DNA of 64,000 nucleotides, taken from the NCBI GenBank assembly GCA_900769645.1, contig CAAGHI010000063.1:101299-165298 (forward strand). Direction: 5' to 3'. Of the stretch, positions 54,476 through 62,477 are shown in pieces. Source of the stretch: Candidatus Gastranaerophilales bacterium (lineage in GTDB: Bacteria; Cyanobacteriota; Vampirovibrionia; Gastranaerophilales; Gastranaerophilaceae). The stretch's first letter is position 1. Each line of letters starts with the position of its first letter. The notes under the pieces are model-generated. The model worked only from the letters and a program-made list of their open reading frames with translations. It was not told the DNA's origin and did no database searches. A program made the translations under genes and the position numbers.

Positions 54476-55522
54476 TTATTCCGGAATAACGATTTTTTCT
54501 TTCTTTTTGAGATTAAATATTATGAATATTGCAAGAATTATTAAAGGTAGTGCGATTTCCGGTCTTAGAGCAAGCCAGCATAAAGAAATTGATATTGTGC
54601 CAAAAGCTAGGGTTAGGATAAATGTTATAACTAATGCTGCCATTTGGGTTAATTCTCCAAGAAGCGGCACTTTCTTTGCCGAATTTACGATTGGCTGAAT
54701 AATTAAATTTAGTCCAAAAAACATCAAAAATAATCCGAGTCCTCGTAATAACCAGGTCTGATTTGAATGATTTTTTCGGTATTCGCTCAACATCTGGAAT
54801 AAATTCTTTTCTCCACTTGTGACAATTACAAAATCTCCATATTTGGAATGCATTTGCCCAAGATGGTTGCCGACCTGTTGAGCAATCACAGATAAAGTTA
54901 TTCCTGATGGAATATATGAGTAAAACAGCTTTTGCGCACCAATTTCCGGTGTGTCATAGTTTTGTCCGGTAAAATAAAACCCATTATAAATTGTAAACTT
55001 GTCACTATAAGGTAGTTGTTGCATTTTATTTACGGCTCTTATTTGTTGGACAATTTCCGGAGAAAGATAGAATTTGCCTAAGCCTACATTTTTTGCAAAA
55101 ATCTTACGTGGAGGGTGTTTGAAAGCCTTTGGGTTTTTATAATTCAAATCATTAAAATTATCGGAATTAATTAAATTTCTGCTCCAGATTTTTCTGTAAT
55201 TGTATGTGTAATCAGAATTTTTCTCAATTTTTTCTTCTTTCCATTGATACATTTCTGTATCTCTAAAAAGAGCAATCGACTTTGGAATACTAATAATTCC
55301 GTCAGTTAGAGTTTGATGAGAGTAAACTTTCCCTGTTACTTGAACCAGTTTACCTTCGTTTGCCGGAGATATGGTATTTGTTGTGAGTTCAATTGCATTC
55401 CGTTCTGCAAAATTGCTGATTTTAACGGAATTAACATAACTTTTTTCATTCGCAAAAAGTAGAAAAAAAGATGTGACAAAAAATATTAACCCAATAAAAA
55501 ATGCGTTACTATATCGCTTCAT
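54476..55522 (-). CDS. TMEM43-family membrane protein
   Basis: An N-terminal helix (about 8-26), a long periplasmic or luminal-type domain (about 30-265) and three or four C-terminal helices (about 270-340). The family pattern is visible: EGKLVQVTGKV, SIALFRDTEMYQWKEEK (the EMYQW motif typical of TMEM43/LUMA proteins) and YTYNYRKIW. The bacterial function is unknown; the human relative is an inner-nuclear-membrane protein. 348 residues. Confidence 0.85.
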   Translation of the reverse strand: MKRYSNAFFIGLIFFVTSFFLLFANEKSYVNSVKISNFAERNAIELTTNTISPANEGKLVQVTGKVYSHQTLTDGIISIPKSIALFRDTEMYQWKEEKIEKNSDYTYNYRKIWSRNLINSDNFNDLNYKNPKAFKHPPRKIFAKNVGLGKFYLSPEIVQQIRAVNKMQQLPYSDKFTIYNGFYFTGQNYDTPEIGAQKLFYSYIPSGITLSVIAQQVGNHLGQMHSKYGDFVIVTSGEKNLFQMLSEYRKNHSNQTWLLRGLGLFLMFFGLNLIIQPIVNSAKKVPLLGELTQMAALVITFILTLAFGTISISLCWLALRPEIALPLIILAIFIIFNLKKKEKIVIPE

Positions 55523-55544
55523 TTGGCTTTCGGCTTTCTTCTAA

Positions 55545-55871
55545 CTAATCAGTTAATCCTAAATCTCTTAAAAATCTTGTGTTGTCAGATAATTCCAACA
55601 ATTTTTCATCGTCAGAAGCATCTACAACGCCTTCTGAGAACAATTCGTCCATAATTCTGTTATGAGAATTATTTTCAGGGTCAGAAAGTACGAGTTTAGA
55701 AAAGTTTTTGACGTCGCAATTTCGTTCATAAATATTTACGGCAGTTTTTGTGAGTTTGTCAAGAAAAACGCTCTTTTTGCCCTCAAAATCAACATCTAGC
55801 GGATTTGTGGCAACATTTGAATATTTCTTTCTCTCTTTGCTTAATTTTTGAGCCAACTTTTTAAACATCAT
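55545..55871 (-). CDS. Hypothetical helical protein (108 residues)
   Basis: Begins MMFKKLAQKLSKERKKYSNV and ends FLRDLGLTD. The N-terminus is basic and the C-terminal half acidic, with predicted helices and no known motif. The ATG at 55871 is preferred over GTG 55877 on the basis of a GGG-containing site nine bases upstream. It lies 23 bp upstream of the TMEM43-like gene on the same strand and may be co-transcribed. Confidence 0.6.
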   Translation of the reverse strand: MMFKKLAQKLSKERKKYSNVATNPLDVDFEGKKSVFLDKLTKTAVNIYERNCDVKNFSKLVLSDPENNSHNRIMDELFSEGVVDASDDEKLLELSDNTRFLRDLGLTD

Positions 55872-56022
55872 ATACACGTACCCTCTAATTTAGATTATAC
55901 TACGAGTGTCAAATTTGTCCATAATTCTTAACATTTGATAACAGTTAAATTTATTCTTGATTAAAACTTATATTTAAACTAAAATGGTTGCATACATTTA
56001 TAAGATAGAAAAGAGGTTTTAA

Positions 56023-57288
56023 ATGCTTGATATCAAAATGATTAGAGAAAATCCAGAAAAAGTAAACGAACTTTTGCAAAGAAGAAATCCAGAACTTTCT
56101 ATTGATGGGGTTTTGGAGATTGATGCAGAAAGAAGAAAAATTCAAACACAAGTAGATGAATTACGTGCTAAAAGAAAAAATGATTCCCAAAAAATTGGCA
56201 TGATGAAGAAAAATGGCGAAAATACAGATGCTGTTCAAGAAGAAGTTCGCAAACTTGGTGATGATATCAAGTCCTTGGAAGAAAAACAATCAGAATTAGA
56301 TGAAAAACAAAGAGATTTGTTGCTTCATATTCCGAATATTCCTGATGAAACAACTCCAATCGGTTTGTCAGAAGATGATAACCAAGAAGTTTACAAATGG
56401 GGTGAACCTCGCAAGTTTGATTTTGACTTTAAGGCTCACTGGGATTTGTGCGAAGAAAAAAATCTTGTTGACTTTGAACGTGGTGTAAAACTTTCTCAAA
56501 GTAGATTTATTTTGTACAGAGGTAAAGGTTCTCGCCTTGAAAGAGCTATCATAAACTTTTTCCTTGATTATCATACAGAAAAGCAAGGTTATGAAGAAAT
56601 TCTTCCGCCGTTTATGGCTAACTCTGCAACTATGACAGGTACTGGTCAACTTCCAAAATTCAAAGAAGATATGTACAAATGTGAAAACGAAGATTTGTAC
56701 TTAATCCCGACTGCAGAAGTCCCTGTTACAAACATTTATGCTGGAGAAATTCTTTCAGAGGACGATCTTCCAAAATACATGACAGCTTATACTCCATGTT
56801 TTAGAAGAGAATCTGGTTCTGCCGGTCGTGATACAAGAGGGTTAATCAGAGTTCACCAATTCAACAAAGTTGAACTTGTTAAACTTTGTACTCCTCAAAC
56901 AAGTAAAGAAGAACACGAAAAATTGACAGAAGATGCTGAAAAAATGCTTCAATTGTTGGAACTTCCTTATCGTCGTGAAGCTTTGTCAACAGGTGATATC
57001 GGATTTTCAGCTAATAAATGTTGGGATTTGGAAGTTTGGATGCCTTCTTACGGAACTTATAAAGAAATTTCCAGCTGTTCAAATTACGGCGACTACCAAG
57101 CAAGACGTGCAAACATCAGATACCGCGACAAAGAAACAGGAAAAGTTCAATTTGTCCACACAATCAATGGTTCTGGACTTGCTGTTGGAAGAACATTTGC
57201 AGCAATTGTTGAAAATTATCAACAAGAAGACGGAACAATTATTATTCCGGAAGTTCTTAGAAAATACACAGGTTTTGATAAGATTTAG
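56023..57288 (+). CDS. serS: Seryl-tRNA synthetase
   Basis: Charges tRNA-Ser. An N-terminal coiled-coil tRNA-binding arm (about 1-105) precedes the class II catalytic domain: motif 1 region (EKQGYEEILPPFMAN), TGTGQLPKF, motif 2 FRRESGSAGRDTRGLIRVHQF and motif 3 NGSGLAVGRTFAAIVENYQ. The length of 421 is normal. AAGAGG precedes the ATG. It is monocistronic with a terminator; no T-box leader is seen. Confidence 0.97.
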   Translation: MLDIKMIRENPEKVNELLQRRNPELSIDGVLEIDAERRKIQTQVDELRAKRKNDSQKIGMMKKNGENTDAVQEEVRKLGDDIKSLEEKQSELDEKQRDLLLHIPNIPDETTPIGLSEDDNQEVYKWGEPRKFDFDFKAHWDLCEEKNLVDFERGVKLSQSRFILYRGKGSRLERAIINFFLDYHTEKQGYEEILPPFMANSATMTGTGQLPKFKEDMYKCENEDLYLIPTAEVPVTNIYAGEILSEDDLPKYMTAYTPCFRRESGSAGRDTRGLIRVHQFNKVELVKLCTPQTSKEEHEKLTEDAEKMLQLLELPYRREALSTGDIGFSANKCWDLEVWMPSYGTYKEISSCSNYGDYQARRANIRYRDKETGKVQFVHTINGSGLAVGRTFAAIVENYQQEDGTIIIPEVLRKYTGFDKI

Positions 57289-57308
57289 AATTTGTCAAAA
57301 ATGTACCC

Positions 57309-57340
57309 AAAAAAGACTCTCAAAATCGAGAGTCTTTTTT
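57309..57340 (+). terminator. serS terminator (symmetrical)
   Basis: A 12-13-bp stem AAAAAGACTCTC / GAGAGTCTTTTT; A/T flanked on both sides, it also serves the convergent small gene. Confidence 0.9.
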
Positions 57341-57355
57341 GGTAAAAAATTTTTA

Positions 57356-57541
57356 TTAAATATTTCTCAAAACTAAGTCAGTGATTTCGTCAGCTGTAAG
57401 TTTTTTGGTTGGAACTTTTTTGAATTCGTCTGCTTTAGGAGTTTTTTCAAGTGCATTGCCAACAGATTTGATGAGTTTAGTATTTTTTATTTCTTTTTGA
57501 ATTTTAGAAATAAATGAATTTTTTAAAATATTTATTTTCAT
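57356..57541 (-). CDS. Small basic hypothetical protein (61 residues)
   Basis: Begins MKINILKNSFISKIQKEIKN and ends ADEITDLVLRNI, Lys-rich and helical. The ATG at 57541 has GGAGGT seven bases upstream, the best ribosome site in this stretch, which makes a real gene likely. No family recognised. The terminator shared with serS follows at once. Confidence 0.6.
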   Translation of the reverse strand: MKINILKNSFISKIQKEIKNTKLIKSVGNALEKTPKADEFKKVPTKKLTADEITDLVLRNI

Positions 57542-57641
57542 TGATTTTACCTCCAAATATAATAAGTTTAAACAAAAAAAATTTTGCGAATTAAATTAAT
57601 TTCATATTTTGGTTATAGATTGTAACAATATAAAAAACAAA

Positions 57642-57714
57642 AGCCGATAGGGAGACTCGAACTCCCGACCTACTCATTACGAATGAGTTGCTCTACCAAC
57701 TGAGCTATATCGGC
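57642..57714 (-). tRNA. tRNA-Thr (CGU anticodon)
   Basis: 73 nt on the minus strand: acceptor GCCGATA/TATCGGC, D-arm GCTCAGTTGGTAGAGC, anticodon stem ACTCA/TGAGT with loop TTCGTAA (anticodon CGT), T-arm GGGAGTTCGAGTCTCCC, discriminator T. CCA is not encoded. Confidence 0.95.
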
Positions 57715-57828
57715 TTAAAATATTTACTTGTCAACTGTTGGTAGAGCAAGCTCTACTGAAAATTGAATTACGTTCCGTTCCTCTCCACTGGGGAAACTAT
57801 ATCGGCTTAAAATATTAAATTGTCAACT
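57705..57828. repeat. Direct duplication at the 5' end of tRNA-Thr
   Basis: A 32-nt sequence starting CTATATCGGCTTAAAATATT occurs at 57705-57736 (covering the first ten tRNA bases and the upstream flank) and at 57797-57828, with two mismatches. The 60 bp between contains GTTGGTAGAGCAAG, identical to the D-arm of tRNA-Phe, in a palindrome (GTAGAGC/GCTCTAC), then CCTCTCCACTGGGGAAA. Confidence 0.75.
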
Positions 57829-57855
57829 TGCCTAAATTATTAATATGAGCGGAAT

Positions 57856-57879
57856 GTAGGCTGGGCATACCTACCCAAC
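57856..57879 (+). repeat. GTAG-hairpin (REP-like) element 1
   Basis: GTAGG followed by CTGGGCATACCTACCCAAC, an imperfect hairpin. It shares its GTAGG head and layout with elements at 59805-59828, 59841-59864 and 63791-63811, whose stems differ in sequence. Confidence 0.6.
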
Positions 57880-57903
57880 GCAAACCTCTCAAAAATTATC
57901 TAA

Positions 57904-58980
57904 CTAACAAGCTGTGCTGTCAATAACTCCACCACCTAAAACAATATCTTTATCATATAAAACGACAGATTGTCCGATCGCAATAGATTTTTGCAAGTCG
58001 TCAAATACTACTTCAATTTTTCCATCTTCAAGTGGTCTTGCGGTAACATTAACAGGTTCTTGGGTTGAGCGAATTTTAGCTTGTACCTTGATTTCACCTT
58101 CCAATTTATCAATAGCAATCCAGTTGAAATTAATTGCAGTTAATGATTTTTTGAATGTTTTATCTGCCGACCCGACAACAACTTCGTTTGTGTCCTTATT
58201 TAAAGACAACACATACAACGGCTCACTTGCTGAAACTCCGATTCCTTTTCTTTGACCGATAGTGTAATTCCAAATTCCTTTGTGGTGTCCTAAAACTTTG
58301 CCGTTTACATCAACAATGTTTCCTTCTTTTTCTTCAATTCCCAGTAATTCGTTGTAATCACCATCATAAAAATCTTGGCTGTCAGGTTTTTCTGCGACAT
58401 CAAGTCCGTTTTCTTTTGCGATTTTTCTAATTTCTTCTTTAGTGTAAGATCCAAGCGGTAATAATATGTTTTTTAATTGTTCTTGTTTAAGTCTGTATAA
58501 GAAATAAGATTGATCTTTGTGCGGAGCTACACCTCGTTTTAATAAAAATCTTCCGTTTTCACCTTCTTCAACTCTTGCATAATGACCGGTTGCGAATTTG
58601 TCGAACACTAGCCCGTTTTCTTTTGCCATCAAAGGTAATGCTCCGAATTTTACCAAAGCATTACACCATACGCAAGGATTTGGTGTACGTCCTTGAATAT
58701 ATTCTGATTTAAAGTTTTCTAAAACTATTTTTTCGTACTGCTCAACGCAATTGAAAACATAGTAAGGAATATCCAGTTGTTTAGCAATTCTTCTTGCTTC
58801 TTCAATATCTTCGACTTCATCTGGCCCGTAACAAGCATTTTTGTGTCCACTTTTTAGTGCCATTCTGTCTTTGCCCCAAATTGACATTGTTGCTCCGATT
58901 ACTTCGTGTCCTTGTTGTTTTAAGATTAATGCTGCAGTTGAAGAATCAACTCCGCCAGATAGTCCAACTAATACTTTCAT
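57904..58980 (-). CDS. mnmA: tRNA 2-thiouridylase MnmA (variant active site)
   Basis: Thiolates U34 of tRNA-Lys, -Glu and -Gln. The PP-loop SGGVDSS (8-14), GRTPNPCVWCNALVKFG, GHYARVE, KDQSYFLYRL and the C-terminal beta barrel are present. Canonical enzymes have a second catalytic Cys in a KPDSQDICF-type motif; here it reads KPDSQDFYDGDY and that Cys is absent, while the first motif is the CxxC type. The enzyme may be a variant that uses an iron-sulfur cluster or a different sulfur route. The ATG at 58980 follows GAGGG; it gives 358 residues. Confidence 0.93.
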   Translation of the reverse strand: MKVLVGLSGGVDSSTAALILKQQGHEVIGATMSIWGKDRMALKSGHKNACYGPDEVEDIEEARRIAKQLDIPYYVFNCVEQYEKIVLENFKSEYIQGRTPNPCVWCNALVKFGALPLMAKENGLVFDKFATGHYARVEEGENGRFLLKRGVAPHKDQSYFLYRLKQEQLKNILLPLGSYTKEEIRKIAKENGLDVAEKPDSQDFYDGDYNELLGIEEKEGNIVDVNGKVLGHHKGIWNYTIGQRKGIGVSASEPLYVLSLNKDTNEVVVGSADKTFKKSLTAINFNWIAIDKLEGEIKVQAKIRSTQEPVNVTARPLEDGKIEVVFDDLQKSIAIGQSVVLYDKDIVLGGGVIDSTAC

Positions 58981-59051
58981 TCTAATTCCCTCTAAATTTT
59001 GGTAAAATGTACTCCTATATTGAATTATAAGCAAAAAAACATGTCAATAAA

Positions 59052-59789
59052 TTAGTGAAATTTTTTATATTCTTGTAAAATTATATCTCTTGCCCAAAAT
59101 GCTTCCTCTTTGGTTGTCGGAGGAGTGTTTTTTAGCGGATAATTAATCTCGAGCGCCTCATATTTGGGAATTGCCATATTGTGGTATGGCAAAACATCTA
59201 ATGCTTTTATGTTGTTTAGTGTAGCAAGAAATTTTCCAAGTTCTTTTAAATATTTTTCATTAAGTGTGATATCTTTTACAACGACATGTCTAATCCACAC
59301 TGGAATTTGTTTTTCTGACAAGTATTGTGCAAATGCTAAAGTATTTTTGTTAGAAGCTCCTGTAAGTTTTTTGTGTTCTTCGTCGTCAATGTGTTTTATA
59401 TCAAGCAAAACAAGATCTGTGTATTTTAAAAGATTATTTATATTTTCAGTATTTTCTTGATTAAAAGTTATTCCAGATGTGTCGAGTGCCGTATGAATAC
59501 CATGAGCTTTTGCAACTTTAAAAAGCTCTGTGACAAAATCAATTTGCAACAAAGGTTCGCCACCCGTTACGGTAATTCCGCCTGAGCGAACGAATTCTTT
59601 TACGCCATCATATTTTTGCATAATTTCATCAATGGTCATAAGTTTATTCGTATCAGTTTGCCAAGTATCAGGATTATGGCAATATTGGCAACGTAAAGGA
59701 CAACCTTGCATAAAAATTACAAAGCGTATCCCCGGTCCATCAACCGTTCCGCAAGTTTCTATTGAATGTATGTTTCCTTTGATTGTCAT
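59052..59789 (-). CDS. pflA: Pyruvate formate-lyase activating enzyme
   Basis: A radical-SAM enzyme that places the glycyl radical on pyruvate formate-lyase. The cluster motif CPLRCQYCHNPDTW (Cys30, 34, 37) lies in the usual context FMQGC, followed by TVTGGEPLLQ, DTSG and the DLVLLDIKH segment. It has 245 residues, standard length. The ATG at 59789 is used because the frame upstream translates GTAG-hairpin repeats. Downstream of the split pflB on the same strand. Confidence 0.96.
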   Translation of the reverse strand: MTIKGNIHSIETCGTVDGPGIRFVIFMQGCPLRCQYCHNPDTWQTDTNKLMTIDEIMQKYDGVKEFVRSGGITVTGGEPLLQIDFVTELFKVAKAHGIHTALDTSGITFNQENTENINNLLKYTDLVLLDIKHIDDEEHKKLTGASNKNTLAFAQYLSEKQIPVWIRHVVVKDITLNEKYLKELGKFLATLNNIKALDVLPYHNMAIPKYEALEINYPLKNTPPTTKEEAFWARDIILQEYKKFH

Positions 59790-59804
59790 ATTTTTATTAT
59801 AAAA

Positions 59805-59864
59805 GGCGGGGTAGGTACCCCGCCCTACTTTTAAGTTTGTGTTGGGCAAGTATGCCCAACCTAC
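59805..59864 (-). repeat. GTAG-hairpin (REP-like) elements 2 and 3, in tandem
   Basis: On the minus strand, GTAGG with perfect stem GTTGGGCA/TGCCCAAC (59864-59841) and GTAGG with perfect stem GGCGGGGTA/TACCCCGCC (59828-59805), 12 bp apart and in the same orientation. They separate pflA from the glycyl-radical gene. Confidence 0.65.
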
Positions 59865-59876
59865 ATTTCTTAAATT

Positions 59877-60116
59877 CTAGAGTGCACTATGGAATGTTCT
59901 TGAAATAACATCATCTTGTTGCTCTTTTGTAAGCTTAATAAAGTTTACAGCATATCCTGAAACTCTCACTGTTAATTGTGGATATTTTTCAGGGTGTGCT
60001 TGAGCATCAAGCAATGTTTCTCTGTTGAATACGTTTACATTTAAGTGGTGTCCACCTTTTTCAACGTAACCATCGATTAAGTTTATTAAATTTTCTTCCT
60101 GCATTGTTGTAGGCAT
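59877..60116 (-). CDS. Stand-alone glycyl-radical domain of pyruvate formate-lyase
   Basis: The 79-residue protein equals the C-terminal end of PFL: ENLINLIDGYVEKGGHHLNVNVFNRETLL, then YPQLTVRVSGYAVNF with the radical-bearing Gly54 and TKEQQDDVISRTF. It is similar in design to GrcA/YfiD, the spare radical domain of E. coli, but here the main PFL protein lacks this domain entirely, so it should be essential for activity. AAGAAAGGAAAAAATC before the ATG is a good ribosome site, which argues for a real separate gene and not a damaged fusion. Confidence 0.93.
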   Translation of the reverse strand: MPTTMQEENLINLIDGYVEKGGHHLNVNVFNRETLLDAQAHPEKYPQLTVRVSGYAVNFIKLTKEQQDDVISRTFHSAL

Positions 60117-60143
60117 GATTTTTTCCTTTCTTGTTGGTTTGTA

Positions 60144-60262
60144 CCCCTCACCGGAATTTCTAAGTTCGCTTTAGCTACCTAAGAAATTCTTTCCTTACCT
60201 CTCACAAAACAATTATTAATTGTTTTGTTCGGCAGAGTCCGTTGGGGCGAGGGGCGACTCTG
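60144..60262. repeat. Multi-hairpin element between the two pflB parts
   Basis: Outer CCCCTC (60144-60149) and GAGGGG (60249-60254) are complementary. Inside are GAATTTCTAAG / CTAAGAAATTC (10 of 11 pairs), a perfect 11-bp hairpin ACAAAACAATT / AATTGTTTTGT (60204-60228) and CAGAGTC / GACTCTG (60233-60262). The frame TTACCTCTC-hairpin-CGGCAGAGT recurs beside tRNA-Phe with a different hairpin. It lies in the mRNA between core and radical-domain genes, where it could affect stability or ratio. Confidence 0.7.
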
Positions 60263-60283
60263 TAATCTTTTTCTGTTGTTTCA

Positions 60284-62350
60284 TTACTCTGCACAACCGC
60301 AATCCAAACATACGTTCAAATCGCCCATAAACACTTCGTCTTTACCCAAAGCGTTTGGAATGATTGAGAATGTGTTTGAAATTCCGTCTTGTGCGTCATT
60401 AAATGGAAGTTTTGCAACTGATGCAAGTGATGCCGCTGCTCCGTTTGAATCTCTTCCGTGCATTGGGTTTGCCCCAGGAGCAAGCGGAATTCCGGCTTTT
60501 CTTCCGTCAGGAGTGTTTCCTGTTTTCTTTCCGTAAACAACGTTAGATGTAATTGTCAAAATGGACATTGTCGGAATTGAATTTCTGTATGTGTAATGTT
60601 TTCTGATTTTTGACATAAAGTTTCTAACCAAGTCTACTGCGATTTGATCTACTCTGTCGTCGTTGTTTCCATATTTAGGGAAATCGCCTTCGACTTCGTA
60701 ATCCACTACAATTCCGTTTTCGTCACGAATTGTTTTAACTTTTGCATACTTGATTGCAGAAAGCGAGTCCGCAACAACTGAAAGCCCAGCAATTCCTGTT
60801 GCAAAATAGCGTTTTACATCTCTGTCGTGAAGTGCCATTTGAGCTTTTTCATAACAATATTTGTCGTGCATATAGTGAATTACATTCAAAGTGTTCACGT
60901 ACAATCCTGCAAGCCACTCCATCATATCGTTGTATTTGTCCATAACTTCGTCATAGTCAAGATATTCTGATGTTACAGGACGATATTTTGGCCCAACTTG
61001 AATTTTTAGTCTTTCGTCAACGCCACCGTTGATTGCATAAAGCAAACATTTTGCAAGGTTTGCACGTGCTCCGAAGAACTGCATTTCTTTGCCGACAACC
61101 ATTGAAGATACGCAACATGCAATTGCATAATCATCACCATGGGTTACTCTCATCATATCATCGTTTTCATACTGAATAGATGATGTTGTGATTGAAATGT
61201 GTGCACAATATTGTTTGAAATTGTGTGGTAATCTTTTTGACCATAAAACAGTTAAGTTTGGCTCTGGTGCTGTTCCAAGGTTTTCAAGTGTATGCAAATA
61301 TCTGAAAGAGTTCTTAGTAACAAGAGTTCTTCCGTCAATCCCCATACCGCCGATAGATTCAGTTACCCAAGTCGGATCACCTGAGAATAAATCGTTGTAT
61401 TCAGGAGTTCTTGCAAATTTTACTAATCTTAATTTCATAATGAAATGGTCGATTAATTCTTGAGCCTCAGCTTCTGTCAAAACTCCTTCTCTCAAATCTC
61501 TTTCAATGTAGATATCCAAGAAAGTTGAAGTTCTGCCGATGCTCATTGCTGCCCCATTTTGTTCTTTTACGGCAGACAAGTAACCGAAATATAGCCATTG
61601 AACAGCTTCTTGTGCATTTCTTGCCGGTTGGGAAATATCAAATCCGTAGATTTTACCTAACTCAATCATTTCTTTAAGTGCTTTGATTTGATCGGTAATT
61701 TCTTCTCTCAACTGAATTCTGTCAGGAGTCATTTCGCCTTCAAGAGATTTGAATTGTTCTTGCTTATCTTCAATCAAACGGTTAATACCATATAAAGCAA
61801 CACGTCTGTAATCCCCGATAATTCTACCTCTCCCGTATGCATCAGGTAGACCTGTGATAATTGCAGAGTGCCTTGCTGCTTTCATCTCCGGTGTATAAAC
61901 ATCAAATACTCCTTGGTTGTGAGTTTTTCTGTATTTTGTGAAGATTTCAGAAACCTCAGGATCTACTTCATAACCATAAGATTTGCAAGAAGTTTCGGCC
62001 ATTCTAATGCCGCCAAACGGTTGCATAGAACGCTTTAAAGGTGCATCGGTTTGTAGACCAACGACTGTTTCTAGCTCTTTATCTATATAGCCAGCGCCAT
62101 GAGATGTGATTGTTGATACAACTTTGGTATCCATATCAAGAACACCGCCGTTGTCACGTTCTTTTTTTAGTAAGTCACAGCATTCTTGCCACAATTTTTT
62201 TGTCGCATCTGTTGCGTCTGCTAAAAAGTTTGAATCGCCCTCATAAGGTGTGTAGTTCTTTTGTATAAAATCCCTAACATTAATTTCCTGTTCCCATTTG
62301 CCGGATACAAATTTTCCCGCCGGATAAACTTTTTTGTCCAGTGTTGTCAT
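60284..62350 (-). CDS. pflB: Pyruvate formate-lyase core lacking the glycyl-radical domain
   Basis: Cleaves pyruvate with CoA to acetyl-CoA and formate. The 688 residues cover the PFL barrel with the adjacent catalytic cysteines Cys412-Cys413 (IACCVSSMVVG), the substrate arginines and blocks such as YGRGRIIGDYRRVALYG and SNGAAASLASVAKLPF. Typical PFL has about 740-760 residues; this one ends after FSIIPNALGKDEVFMGDLNV with its own Cys-rich end (CLDCGCAE) where others go on to the glycyl-radical domain, which is encoded separately at 59877-60116. AGAAAAGAG precedes the ATG. Confidence 0.95.
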   Translation of the reverse strand: MTTLDKKVYPAGKFVSGKWEQEINVRDFIQKNYTPYEGDSNFLADATDATKKLWQECCDLLKKERDNGGVLDMDTKVVSTITSHGAGYIDKELETVVGLQTDAPLKRSMQPFGGIRMAETSCKSYGYEVDPEVSEIFTKYRKTHNQGVFDVYTPEMKAARHSAIITGLPDAYGRGRIIGDYRRVALYGINRLIEDKQEQFKSLEGEMTPDRIQLREEITDQIKALKEMIELGKIYGFDISQPARNAQEAVQWLYFGYLSAVKEQNGAAMSIGRTSTFLDIYIERDLREGVLTEAEAQELIDHFIMKLRLVKFARTPEYNDLFSGDPTWVTESIGGMGIDGRTLVTKNSFRYLHTLENLGTAPEPNLTVLWSKRLPHNFKQYCAHISITTSSIQYENDDMMRVTHGDDYAIACCVSSMVVGKEMQFFGARANLAKCLLYAINGGVDERLKIQVGPKYRPVTSEYLDYDEVMDKYNDMMEWLAGLYVNTLNVIHYMHDKYCYEKAQMALHDRDVKRYFATGIAGLSVVADSLSAIKYAKVKTIRDENGIVVDYEVEGDFPKYGNNDDRVDQIAVDLVRNFMSKIRKHYTYRNSIPTMSILTITSNVVYGKKTGNTPDGRKAGIPLAPGANPMHGRDSNGAAASLASVAKLPFNDAQDGISNTFSIIPNALGKDEVFMGDLNVCLDCGCAE

Positions 62351-62477
62351 CTCTTTTCTCCTATATTTCCTAAATTGTAAAAGTCTGATAGTCGCAAAAA
62401 AATATCAACAACACTATACTACATGTTTAATAAAAAAGCTATACATGTAAACAAAAAATTAATATTTAGAACTTTAC

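Noticed and set aside
59790..59849. Extended N-terminus of the PFL activase
   Set aside because: The extension is a translation of the GTAG-hairpin repeats; the ATG at 59789 matches the family's normal start.
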